Origin: Costus lasius
Taxonomy: Eukaryota > Streptophyta > Magnoliopsida > Zingiberales > Costaceae
DNA: 64,000 nt
Assembly (NCBI GenBank): GCA_027563935.2
Contig: CM050447.1
Coordinates: 82,073,461 to 82,137,460 of the forward strand
Direction: 5' to 3'
Below, piece by piece: positions 21,955 to 32,746 of this stretch. Positions within the stretch are counted from its first letter, which is position 1. The number at the start of each line of letters is the position of its first letter. The notes under the pieces were generated by a model, which saw only the letters and a list, made by a program, of their open reading frames with translations, was not told the origin of the DNA and made no database searches. The position numbers and the translations under genes are program-made.

Positions 21955-23640
21955 TGTTGGGGTATGCCCTTAAGGCTAATGTTTGAGGCCTTGGGATTGT
22001 ATTAGTATCATGTAATAAACTCTTAAGTTTATAAAGGCATGGTTATTATTCAGGTTGTTACCTTGTCTGCTGTAATAAGTGTACTTCTGAATAATGTCTC
22101 AAAGCTGTTCAGCTAGGCTGACAGGCTATATGTCCTTAGTCGAGATATCTTGGTGAACATGAGACAGCCTTGATATGATTGAGACTAATATGAGTGCTAA
22201 TCTTATAGGATGCTTCGAGCATGGAATAAGATGTAGACTCATGGGTACATTGGATGTACTGGACAGACCCTACTGGGATATTCCATTGCTTGTCACAATG
22301 TGAATAATCCTTGTAAGCAGCAAGTGGCACATGTCCTTTGACTTGAGATCACTTGTGTTTCTAAATGATGATTGTCATTGTTTTGAGGTAGTTCAATATC
22401 ATTTGAAACATAATGATTATAGACTATCTTGGATGGTGAGCTTGAATCAGGTTAGGACACTAGTGATAGACATAGGATTGCCGTCTCCTTGTTTAAGGAG
22501 TGTGATGTTCTAAAGGGCCCCCTTATGAGATGATTGAGATAGTGTATGGCCATACCCAGATGACTATGTGCATCTGATCTAATCATGCTCATCGTATTGG
22601 AGTTACAGGCTTGACATGCTTGTCCAATAAGAACATCCAGTGGTAAAGGACATATGTATGCCTTGTGAATTGAGTCACACTTGTGCTATGGTTTGGGAGT
22701 AGTCTTGGAAGACTCTTTCCTTTATATCGGGAGACAGTGATGTGTTGCTAGATACCCCTCACTGATCGTGATAACGTAAGTTATCGTTACCGACATTTAG
22801 AGGAAACCCTCAGGGTCGCACAATTTGGTGATATGGCTTACTTAAGTCAGATCGTATGGACTGGATTCTTTGAGTTCAGATTAAAGGGATTTAATCTCTG
22901 ATTGTAAGTGAGATCTGGTCTGATCATGTTTGATTGATTAGGGCTTGAGATCGGTAAGCTTCGATCGAGAGAGGTGATGCTAGATCGGAGAGATCAGGGG
23001 CATCAGGAGATGAACGGTTGGATCATAAGCCTTGGGGTTCGTTTTGGTCTAGACCAAGTGGCTTGAGCTATTTCGGTTTGGTTTGATGAACCAAAGCCGA
23101 TTTGACATTTTGGATTGAACCGGTTCACAAATATGAACGCTTGGTTCAATGCCAAAATGCGTTTTGGGTTGGCTTGAACGCATGGCTTGATTGACTTCCA
23201 TTTATGGAAAGTCATCAAGGGCCGGTTTTGCTTCAATGCCAAAACGCTTATGCGTTGAGCTCCTCACTTCAACGCCTTGATTCTTTTCGAGGTGTGGTTG
23301 ACGAAGGTGTGGAGTAGACATCCAAGAGAAGCTCTCGGCCGAACGGATTCATCTCATCAAACCCTTTCCATTCGACAAGAGAAGGCTTGGGTGTCTTGCT
23401 AGCACAAGAGATCTCAAGGAAGTGAGCATCTTCATCTTGTGTGTGGACTTGTGGAGGAGACCTAGTTTGATCTCTTCTTCCAAGCCGAATTCCAAGCTTA
23501 TGGCGTTGGTATGATTTCTCATAACTTAAGTTGATCATATAGTTTCATATGCGATTTTGAAACCCTATTTTCCGCCATGCATGCTAGATGCGCATGATTA
23601 GGGTTTTTCCCCCCCCCCCTTTATGTTAGGGGTTCCTTCA
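21955..23640 (+). repeat. copia-B 5' LTR
   Basis: 1686 bases, TGTTGGGGTATGCCC to GGGGTTCCTTCA. It differs from the 3' LTR by CTCTTAAG versus CTTTTAAG near 22022 and by a longer C run near 23610. Such near-identity implies very recent insertion. Confidence 0.95.
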
Positions 23641-23642
23641 AT

Positions 23643-23654
23643 TGGTATCAGAGC
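23643..23654 (+). promoter_or_regulatory. copia-B primer-binding site (tRNA-iMet)
   Basis: TGGTATCAGAGC follows the LTR after two bases, as in copia-A. Confidence 0.92.
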
Positions 23655-23655
23655 T

Positions 23656-25533
23656 AGGCTCTTGATATGATCTATATGATTGCTTTGAAGTGTTTGTGAT
23701 CCATACATATTGCGCTTACTTGATGCATGCTTTGTTTACATGAAGTTTGCGCTTGTATCATGCTAACATGAAGTTTGCGCTTGTATCATGCTAACATGTA
23801 GTTTGCGCTTGTATCATGGCTTTGATGAAGTATGCGCTCCCCCTAGAAGGGGACCCCCTAAAGTTTGCGCTCCCCCTTGAAGGGGACCCCCTTAGATCTA
23901 AGGGTTATCAACATGCTAGAAGATATATCTTATGGATGTTCTAGATGTTTGCGCATGTCAAAATGTTTTCTAAAACTTACATCTTGCGCTCATGATTAGA
24001 TCTAAGGTGCCACTACATTAAATCCTTAGATGGGTTGATGGGGTTGAAAGCATCTTCTAGGTTAGATCCAACTAGTCTGATCAGACCATCTGACAGCCTA
24101 GATGGGTTGACCAGATAGCACCTGTGCGCAAGCACGAGGTGGCTATAGGTCGACTGCATCCAAGGCGTGTAGCGAGGTCTGGTTGAGACAACTACTGAAC
24201 ACACATGAGTTAGGCCCGGGGTCACACCCGCTTGCCAAAACTCATGAGGGTGGTTCAGCCCTTGGCGCATGCATGGTTGACCATCAGGTCAACTCGGGTC
24301 AGTTAGGACTCGGTGCATGCAGGGGCAAAGGATCTAACTAGATGGATGAGTGGATCCCTATCAATGGACCATTGTAAGGTTGTAGGGCACATAAGGAAAT
24401 TAAAATTGATGCCATGGGGTTTTTCAAAAATTTAATTTCTTGATTGGATCACATGATGATTTGATGCCATGATGCTTGTCTATTTAGTCTTATGTGGGTT
24501 GCCCTATTGTGTGCTGTGCTGGGGCCTGCGTGCCTGGTAAATTATAAGTTAATTTTATTGTGATCTGCGAATCACTTTTTCATTAATTTATTGTATAATT
24601 GACCTGCGAGTCAACCTTGTCTAGATAGATCAAATGTACTTTGATTAGACAAGAGTACAAATGCACACATCCCGAAGGAGCATTCAGCTGGTGGCGCACC
24701 TGAGGTGCTCTTGGCGCTAGGGCCCTAGGTTGGACCAGATGAGATGCCAAGGAGCTCAAGTGAAGACTTAAGTAAAATTAAGGTCTTACTAGGGTTCATG
24801 GGCTTTTACCACATAAGATCATGCTTTCTACTTATTGCTAATAATTAGAATTGCATGTTTAAGTTTATCTTCTACTATAGCCATAGGATATGCCTGATAG
24901 TAAGAAGATAAAAGACCGTTAAAATCCAACGCTAACATATCAAGCTCGATAAGCCTTCTGACGCGAAACCTCACCTTTCTGATTATCGTTGGAGCCGTGT
25001 TGAACCCACTCAGTGGGCACGTCCATCTATCTTCAGACGGTGCTGGATTTCACCTGCGTGTTACAGAGTAGGGATTTATCACTGCTCGTTGCTCAGCATA
25101 ACACGTGGTGGTCCAGGGAGTAGGTCGGGTCAGCTTGACCATGTAGGCTACATATGTGGCGCATATGGTAGCGCATGGAGGCAGCCATCTCTGGAATCAG
25201 AGACTGTGTTGTACCAACTCAGTTGGCACAGTCTGCTGGATTGCCAAGATGAAGGGGAATCGCACGGGTTGGCGATTGGCTGGGACAGCCTACCAGAAAT
25301 TAGTGCTTGTCATCTCTGTGCATCTTATCTCGCCTGAGCGGGACGCGGAGACCAAGTATGAAATTTGGATCCCATCTCACTAAAAGAGTGATACTCTTTC
25401 GGACTGTTTACTGGATTTTTCAGTCAGACAAAATAGTGAGAAAAGAATCTTTCTTAAGTCCTGGATTGATTCTACACATTGATACTGACCTTGCTGTTCT
25501 TGCTTGTTGTAGATTCCTGCAGCAACGAACACC
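23656..25533 (+). other. copia-B untranslated leader
   Basis: About 1.9 kb between PBS and the Gag start, with only short frames. At 23745-23830 a ~30-bp unit around GTTTGCGCTTGTATCATG is repeated three to four times. At about 23838-23892 a unit with GCGCTCCCCCT and AAGGGGACCCCCT occurs twice and could fold. No splice or protein-coding signal is evident. Copia-A kept only the first ~250 bases of the equivalent region. Confidence 0.75.
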
Positions 25534-28500
25534 ATGAGCTTCAATGTGCGATCCCTACTGGAAAGGGAGAAGTTTGCTGGGCCGAACTTCTCTGACTGGT
25601 TCGGACACCTTAAGATCGTTCTTAAGGCAGAGAGGAAACTGTATGTCCTCGAGACGGCGATACCGCCGCAGCCCGCTCCGAACGCCGCAAGGGCGGTTCG
25701 GGATGCCTATGAAAAGCACGTCAATGATAGCATTGATGTCGCTTGCCTGATGCTAGCGTCTATGACGCCACCGCTGCAGCGTCAGCATGAGGATATGTCG
25801 GCTATAGAAATTATAGCGAACCTCAAGATGTTGTATGCTGCACAGGCGAGGACAGAACGCTATAATCTGACGAAGCTCTTCTTTCAGAGCAAACTGGCTG
25901 AGGGGAGCCCAGTGGGAGCTCACGTGCTCAAGATGATTGGGCACAAGGAGGCTCTGGAGAAACTGGGGCATACCATCAACCAGGAGCTTGCTTTAGATAT
26001 TATTCTGCAGTCTCTTCCGCCTTCTTTCGATGCGTTCATCATTAACTTTAATATGAACAAAATCGATTGTACGCCGGCAGAGCTGCTGAATATGCTCTTG
26101 ACTACTGAGGAAACTCTGAAGGGTAAGCCTTCAACCTCTGTCTTGTTGGTTCCTTCTAGGAACAAGAAGAAGGGGAAGAAGGGCAAGGCCCCTGTCAAGA
26201 ATTACAGCAAGGCCCTGAAACAGAAGGTGAAGCGGTCGAAGGATAACAGGTGTTTCCACTGTGGCCAGCTGGGTCACTGGAAAAAGGACTGTAAAGCGCT
26301 CCAAGGAGATAAGAGGGGAAGCATTGCTTCTGGCTCAGGTATATACGTGACGGAAGTCATGGTTTCATCTTCTTCTATATCATGGGTGTTGGACACTGCA
26401 TGTGGAGTTCACATTTGTTCAAATGTGCAGGAACTCAAGAGAAGAAGGCAGGTGGGACAGCATGAGGTAGACCTACGCGTTGGAAACGGGGCACGGGTTG
26501 CTGCTGTTGCTGTAGGAGACTATTTCATCACTTTACCATCTGGCATTGTATTAGAATTGAACAATTGTTATTTTGTACCCAGTATTACCAAGAATATTAT
26601 CTCTATTCCTGCTCTTGTCAGGAAAGGATTTGCCTTTGAATGCAAGATTTCAAAGTGTGTTTTAACTTATGATAATATTGTGTATGCAACTGGTTCAATT
26701 AACAATGGGTTATTCATGTTGGACATGGAATATTCTATACAAAACATTGATAATAAGAAAGCCAAGTATGCTGATGACAGCACCTTGCTATGGCATAGTC
26801 GTTTAGGCCATATAAACAAGAAGCGCATTAAGCGGTTGCATGATCATGGACTGCTGGGATCTTTCTCCTATGAGGAGATTGATACATGCAAAGCTTGTTT
26901 AATGGGTAAAATGACGAAGTCTCCTTTTCCTCACAAAGGTCAAAGGACTTCAGGTTTACTTGACCTGATACACAGTGATGTGTGTGGGCCTTTCAGTAAA
27001 CATGCCAGAGGTGGCTATCAGTACTTCATTACCTTCACTGATGATTTCAGTAGGTATGGATATGTCTATTTAATGAGACATAAAAGTGAATCTTTTGACA
27101 AGTTCAAAGAGTTCAAAAATGAAGTACAAAATCAGTTAGGCCGAAATATCAAGGCACTTCGTTCTGATCGAGGTGGAGAATACCTGAGTCATACGTTTAC
27201 TGACTATCTGAAGGAGTGTGGGATTATCTCACAGCTCACTCCGCCAGGAACACCGCAGTGGAATGGTGTGTCCGAGAGGAGAAATAGAACGTTACTTGAT
27301 ATGGTTCGTTCTATGATGAGTCAGGCTACTCTTCCATATTCCTTTTGGGGTTTTGCACTGGAAACAGCTGCAAAGGTACTAAACCGAGTGCCATCCAAGG
27401 CAGTTTCAAAGACGCCATATGAGCTATGGTATGGGAAACAGCCTAGCTTGACATTTATCAGGATCTGGGGTTGCGAGGCTTATGTCAAAAAGCTCGCCTC
27501 TGGGAAACTGGAGAGCAGATCTGAGAAATGCATCTTTGTCGGTTACCCTAAGGAAACTAAGGGTTATTATTTCTACGATCCCAAAGAGAACAAGATATTT
27601 GTTGCTCGGACGGCCATATTTCTTGAGAAGGAGTTTCTTCTGCAAGAGGCCAGTGGGAGAGAAATAAAGCTGGATGAGATTCCAGAGGAAGGACAAAGTA
27701 GTCAGGCAGAGTTGGATGTGCCTGAGCCAGTAGATCAGGTTACTGAACAACCTGAGGCTCAGATATCACGGGAACCGCGAAGATCGGGTAGGATCCGTCG
27801 ACAGCCTGAGCGCTATGTCGGAGTCTACATCATTGATAATGATGAACCCCTAACTTATGCGGATGCGGTCAGTGGACCGGAGTCAGCTAGATGGCTTGAA
27901 GCTATGCGAGCCGAGATGGACTCCATGTCAGATAACCAAGTCTGGGATTTGGTTGATCCGCCTCCGGGAGTAATCCCTATAGGCTGTAAATGGATCTTCA
28001 AGAAGAAGATTGACATGGATGGTAACGTGGTTACCTATAAAGGCAGGCTAGTTGCGAAAGGTTTCAAACAAATCTACGGGATAGATTATGATGAAACTTT
28101 CTCACCTGTAGCCATGTTTAAGTCTATTCGGATTCTTTTCGCGATAGCTGCATATTACGATTATGAGATCTGGCAGATGGATGTGAAGACAGCTTTCCTT
28201 AATGGAAATCTGGATGAGGATGTGTATATGACACAACCAGAAGGTTTCACTAATCCATCAGATCGTCATAAAATATGCAAGTTAAAGAAGTCCATTTATG
28301 GACTTAAACAAGCATCTAGGAGCTGGAATATTCGTTTTGATGAATCAATCTCTGAGTTTGGTTTCATCAAGAACGAGGATGACCCGTGTGTATATAAGAG
28401 GTTTAGTGGGAGCGTGATTACATTCCTAATCCTCTACGTCGATGATATCTTGATCATTGGAAATGATATTCCTGAACTGCATGCTGTTAAGGCATGGTTA

Positions 28501-29016
28501 GGAAAATGTTTCCAGATGAAAGATTTAGGAGAAGCAGCCTATGTATTAGGTGTGAAGATCTACAGGGATAGATCTAAGAGGCTTCTCGGGCTGTGCCAGA
28601 GTACTTACATCGATAAGGTCCTGGAGAGATTCCATTTAGAGAATTCTAAACGTGGATATCTTCCAGTCAGACATGGTCTGAATCTTTCGAAGAGTCAGTG
28701 TCCACAAACACAGACTGAGAAAGATGAAATGGACAATACGCCTTATGCTTCGGCTATTGGGTCCATTATGTACGCGATGTTGTGTACTCGCCCAGACGTC
28801 GCTTACGGGTTAAGCGTAACCAGTCGATTCCAAAGTAATCCAGGTTTGGCGCACTGGATTGCAGTCAAGAACATTTTCAAATATCTGCGGAGGACCAAAG
28901 ATATGTTCTTGATATATGGTGGTCAGGAAGAACTCAGTATAGAGGGATATACTGACACTTCGTTCCAGTCGGACCAGGATGATTTCCGATCGCAATCAGG
29001 CTATGTTTTTAGTTGA
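25534..29016 (+). CDS. gag-pol: copia-B Gag-Pol polyprotein (stops early in RNase H)
   Basis: The frame codes 1160 residues. The start ATG follows AACGAACACC, and an N-terminal Gag of the UBN2 type begins at once (residues ~10-200). A CCHC zinc knuckle is at 240-253 (CFHCGQLGHWKKDC). The aspartic protease active site is DTACG at 287-291 (copia elements often have DTA or DSG). The integrase zinc finger uses H421, H426, C452 and C455; the catalytic triad is D482, D545, E581. RT has D883 (QMDVKTAF) and YVDD at 968-971. RNase H begins near 1060 and the frame ends at residue 1160 by a TGA. Compared with copia-A one base is missing in the serine/leucine codons there. The product would act in cytoplasmic virus-like particles and then in the nucleus. 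Confidence 0.95.
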   Translation: MSFNVRSLLEREKFAGPNFSDWFGHLKIVLKAERKLYVLETAIPPQPAPNAARAVRDAYEKHVNDSIDVACLMLASMTPPLQRQHEDMSAIEIIANLKMLYAAQARTERYNLTKLFFQSKLAEGSPVGAHVLKMIGHKEALEKLGHTINQELALDIILQSLPPSFDAFIINFNMNKIDCTPAELLNMLLTTEETLKGKPSTSVLLVPSRNKKKGKKGKAPVKNYSKALKQKVKRSKDNRCFHCGQLGHWKKDCKALQGDKRGSIASGSGIYVTEVMVSSSSISWVLDTACGVHICSNVQELKRRRQVGQHEVDLRVGNGARVAAVAVGDYFITLPSGIVLELNNCYFVPSITKNIISIPALVRKGFAFECKISKCVLTYDNIVYATGSINNGLFMLDMEYSIQNIDNKKAKYADDSTLLWHSRLGHINKKRIKRLHDHGLLGSFSYEEIDTCKACLMGKMTKSPFPHKGQRTSGLLDLIHSDVCGPFSKHARGGYQYFITFTDDFSRYGYVYLMRHKSESFDKFKEFKNEVQNQLGRNIKALRSDRGGEYLSHTFTDYLKECGIISQLTPPGTPQWNGVSERRNRTLLDMVRSMMSQATLPYSFWGFALETAAKVLNRVPSKAVSKTPYELWYGKQPSLTFIRIWGCEAYVKKLASGKLESRSEKCIFVGYPKETKGYYFYDPKENKIFVARTAIFLEKEFLLQEASGREIKLDEIPEEGQSSQAELDVPEPVDQVTEQPEAQISREPRRSGRIRRQPERYVGVYIIDNDEPLTYADAVSGPESARWLEAMRAEMDSMSDNQVWDLVDPPPGVIPIGCKWIFKKKIDMDGNVVTYKGRLVAKGFKQIYGIDYDETFSPVAMFKSIRILFAIAAYYDYEIWQMDVKTAFLNGNLDEDVYMTQPEGFTNPSDRHKICKLKKSIYGLKQASRSWNIRFDESISEFGFIKNEDDPCVYKRFSGSVITFLILYVDDILIIGNDIPELHAVKAWLGKCFQMKDLGEAAYVLGVKIYRDRSKRLLGLCQSTYIDKVLERFHLENSKRGYLPVRHGLNLSKSQCPQTQTEKDEMDNTPYASAIGSIMYAMLCTRPDVAYGLSVTSRFQSNPGLAHWIAVKNIFKYLRRTKDMFLIYGGQEELSIEGYTDTSFQSDQDDFRSQSGYVFS

Positions 29017-29417
29017 ATGGTGGAGCAGTGGTGTGGAAGAGTTTCAAACAGTCAACTGTTGCTGATTCCACAACAGAAGCCGAGTATGTTGCAGCCTCGG
29101 AAGCATCCAAGGAGGCAGTGTGGATTCGTAAGTTCGTGAGAGAACTTGGTGTCGTTCCTTCGAGTGCTGATCCTTTGGTTATCTTCTGTGATAACACTGG
29201 AGCCATCGCACAAGCAAAGGAACCGCGGTCGCACCAGAAGTCCAAGCACATACAGAGACGGTTTCACTTGATCCGGGAGATCATTGATCGAGGCGAGATC
29301 AAAATATGCAAGGTTCATACAGATGACAATCTGGCAGACCCACTTACCAAGCCTCTGGCGCAGCAGAAGCATGAGAAGCACTGTAATAATATGGGTTTGA
29401 GATTTCTCAACCATTAG
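29013..29417 (+). pseudogene. copia-B RNase H C-terminus, out of frame
   Basis: The 134-codon frame after the break carries the rest of RNase H: DSTTEAEYVAASEASKEAVW with a catalytic glutamate, FCDNTGAIAQA with a catalytic aspartate, and the closing ADPLTKPLAQQKHEKH segment. It ends in TAG 18 bases before the 3' LTR region. It overlaps the end of the upstream frame by four bases and has no start of its own beyond an incidental ATG. It would be made only by frameshifting. Confidence 0.9.
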
Positions 29418-29426
29418 ATTAAGTGC

Positions 29427-29436
29427 AAGTGGGAGA
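29427..29436 (+). promoter_or_regulatory. copia-B polypurine tract
   Basis: AAGTGGGAGA lies one base before the 3' LTR and primes plus-strand DNA. The same tract is at 32736-32745 in copia-A. Confidence 0.8.
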
Positions 29437-29437
29437 T

Positions 29438-31120
29438 TGTTGGGGTATGCCCTTAAGGCTAATGTTTGAGGCCTTGGGATTGTATTAGTATCATGTAATA
29501 AACTTTTAAGTTTATAAAGGCATGGTTATTATTCAGGTTGTTACCTTGTCTGCTGTAATAAGTGTACTTCTGAATAATGTCTCAAAGCTGTTCAGCTAGG
29601 CTGACAGGCTATATGTCCTTAGTCGAGATATCTTGGTGAACATGAGACAGCCTTGATATGATTGAGACTAATATGAGTGCTAATCTTATAGGATGCTTCG
29701 AGCATGGAATAAGATGTAGACTCATGGGTACATTGGATGTACTGGACAGACCCTACTGGGATATTCCATTGCTTGTCACAATGTGAATAATCCTTGTAAG
29801 CAGCAAGTGGCACATGTCCTTTGACTTGAGATCACTTGTGTTTCTAAATGATGATTGTCATTGTTTTGAGGTAGTTCAATATCATTTGAAACATAATGAT
29901 TATAGACTATCTTGGATGGTGAGCTTGAATCAGGTTAGGACACTAGTGATAGACATAGGATTGCCGTCTCCTTGTTTAAGGAGTGTGATGTTCTAAAGGG
30001 CCCCCTTATGAGATGATTGAGATAGTGTATGGCCATACCCAGATGACTATGTGCATCTGATCTAATCATGCTCATCGTATTGGAGTTACAGGCTTGACAT
30101 GCTTGTCCAATAAGAACATCCAGTGGTAAAGGACATATGTATGCCTTGTGAATTGAGTCACACTTGTGCTATGGTTTGGGAGTAGTCTTGGAAGACTCTT
30201 TCCTTTATATCGGGAGACAGTGATGTGTTGCTAGATACCCCTCACTGATCGTGATAACGTAAGTTATCGTTACCGACATTTAGAGGAAACCCTCAGGGTC
30301 GCACAATTTGGTGATATGGCTTACTTAAGTCAGATCGTATGGACTGGATTCTTTGAGTTCAGATTAAAGGGATTTAATCTCTGATTGTAAGTGAGATCTG
30401 GTCTGATCATGTTTGATTGATTAGGGCTTGAGATCGGTAAGCTTCGATCGAGAGAGGTGATGCTAGATCGGAGAGATCAGGGGCATCAGGAGATGAACGG
30501 TTGGATCATAAGCCTTGGGGTTCGTTTTGGTCTAGACCAAGTGGCTTGAGCTATTTCGGTTTGGTTTGATGAACCAAAGCCGATTTGACATTTTGGATTG
30601 AACCGGTTCACAAATATGAACGCTTGGTTCAATGCCAAAATGCGTTTTGGGTTGGCTTGAACGCATGGCTTGATTGACTTCCATTTATGGAAAGTCATCA
30701 AGGGCCGGTTTTGCTTCAATGCCAAAACGCTTATGCGTTGAGCTCCTCACTTCAACGCCTTGATTCTTTTCGAGGTGTGGTTGACGAAGGTGTGGAGTAG
30801 ACATCCAAGAGAAGCTCTCGGCCGAACGGATTCATCTCATCAAACCCTTTCCATTCGACAAGAGAAGGCTTGGGTGTCTTGCTAGCACAAGAGATCTCAA
30901 GGAAGTGAGCATCTTCATCTTGTGTGTGGACTTGTGGAGGAGACCTAGTTTGATCTCTTCTTCCAAGCCGAATTCCAAGCTTATGGCGTTGGTATGATTT
31001 CTCATAACTTAAGTTGATCATATAGTTTCATATGCGATTTTGAAACCCTATTTTCCGCCATGCATGCTAGATGCGCATGATTAGGGTTTTTCCCCCCCCT
31101 TTATGTTAGGGGTTCCTTCA
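29438..31120 (+). repeat. copia-B 3' LTR
   Basis: 1683 bases, almost identical to 21955-23640. The following CTATG and RT coding sequence belong to copia-A. Confidence 0.95.
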
Positions 31121-31125
31121 CTATG

Positions 31126-32726
31126 ACGGAGTCTACATCATTGATAATGATGAACCCCTTACCTATGCGGATGCGGTCAGTGGACCGGACTCAGCGAGAT
31201 GGCTTGAGGCTATGCGCGCCGAGATGGACTCCATGTCAGATAACCAAGTCTGGGATTTGGTTGATCCGCCTCCGGGAGTTATCCCTATAGGCTGTAAATG
31301 GATCTTCAAGAAGAAGATTGACATGGATGGTAACGTAGTTACCTATAAAGGCAGGCTAGTTGCGAAAGGTTTCAAACAAATCTACGGGATAGATTATGAT
31401 GAAACTTTCTCACCTGTAGCTATGTTCAAGTCTATTCGGATTCTTTTCGCGATAGCAGCATATTACGATTATGAGATCTGGCAGATGGATGTGAAGACGG
31501 CTTTCCTTAATGGAAATCTGGATGAGGATGTGTATATGACACAACCAGAAGGTTTCACTAATCCATCAGATCGTCATAAGATATGCAAGTTAAAGAAGTC
31601 CATTTATGGACTTAAACAAGCATCTAGAAGCTGGAATATTCGTTTTGATGAATCAATCAGTGAGTTTGGTTTCATCAAGAACGAGGATGACCCGTGTGTA
31701 TATAAGAGGTTTAGTGGGAGCGTGATTACTTTCCTAGTCCTCTACGTCGATGATATCTTGATCATTGGAAACGATATTCCTGAAATGCATGCGGTTAAGG
31801 CATGGTTAAGGAAATGTTTTCAGATGAAAGATCTTGGAGAAGCAGCCTATGTATTAGGTGTGAAGATCTACAGGGATAGATCTAAGAGGCTTCTCGGGCT
31901 GTGCCAGAGTACTTACATCGATAAAGTCCTGGAGAGATTTCATTTAGAGAATTCTAAAAGAGGATATCTTCCAGTCAGACATGGTCTGAATCTTTCGAAG
32001 AGTCAGTGTCCACAAACACAGACTGAGAAAGATGAAATGGACAAAACGCCTTATGCTTCGGCTATTGGGTCCATTATGTATGCGATGTTGTGTACTCGCC
32101 CAGACGTCGCTTACGGGTTAAGCGTGACCAGTCGGTTCCAAAGTAATCCAGGTATGGCGCACTGGATTGCGGTCAAGAACATTTTAAAATATCTGCGGAG
32201 GACCAAAGATATGTTCTTGGTGTATGGTGGTCAGGAAGAACTCAGTATAGAAGGATATACTGACGCTTCGTTCCAGTCTGACCAGGATGATTTCCGATCG
32301 CAATCAGGCTATATTTTTAGCTTGAATGGAGGTGCAGTGGTGTGGAAAAGTTTCAAACAGTCAATCGTTGCTGATTCCACAACAGAAGCCGAGTATGTTG
32401 CAGCCTCGGAAGCATCCAAGGAGGCAGTGTGGATTCGTAAGTTCGTTCAAGAACTTGGTGTTGTTCCTTCGAGTGCAGATCCTTTGGTTATCTTCTGTGA
32501 TAACACTGGAGCAATTGCACAAGCAAAGGAACCACGGTCGCACCAGAAGTCCAAGCACATACAGAGACGGTTTCACTTGATCAGGGAGATCATAGATCAT
32601 GGCGAGATCAAAGTCTGCAAGGTTCATACAGATGACAATCTAGCAGACCCGCTTACCAAGCCTCTGGCGCAGCAGAAGCATGAGAAGCACTGTAATAATA
32701 TGGGTTTGAGATTTCTCAACCATTAG
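31126..32726 (+). pseudogene. copia-A Pol, second half (RT and RNase H)
   Basis: This continues the frame broken at 21949. The open sequence runs GVYIIDNDEPLTYADAV to a TAG at 32724. RT motifs are intact: QMDVKTAFLNG with its aspartate and YVDDILIIGND. RNase H is intact: FCDNTGAIAQA and STTEAEYVAA. The ATG at 31212 is internal and not a natural start. Amino-acid identity to copia-B is very high. No stop or frameshift is seen in this half, so apart from the gag deletion and the copia-B insertion the coding sequence has stayed open. Confidence 0.9.
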
Positions 32727-32735
32727 ATTAAGTGC

Positions 32736-32745
32736 AAGTGGGAGA
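32736..32745 (+). promoter_or_regulatory. copia-A polypurine tract
   Basis: AAGTGGGAGA ends one base before TGTTGGGG of the 3' LTR, exactly as in copia-B. Confidence 0.8.
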
Positions 32746-32746
32746 T

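Larger units (their letters stand above)
21955..31120 (+). mobile_element. Ty1/copia element copia-B, nearly intact and young
   Basis: LTRs at 21955-23640 and 29438-31120 appear to differ only in one base and the length of a C run. PBS, long leader, one long Gag-Pol frame, purine tract and a perfect TSD are all present. The only obvious defect is a one-base loss near 29010 in RNase H. It is inserted in the same-family element copia-A. It carries all domains in copia order (Gag, protease, integrase, RT, RNase H). Confidence 0.95.

Noticed and set aside
23605..23620. Long C run as a telomeric or G-quadruplex feature
   Set aside because: It is a simple homopolymer near the copia-B LTR end whose length differs between the two LTRs; no telomere-type repeat is present.
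31212..31214. Independent RT-RNase H gene starting at ATG 31212
   Set aside because: The frame is open upstream to the CTATG junction and rejoins the copia-A integrase frame at 21949.
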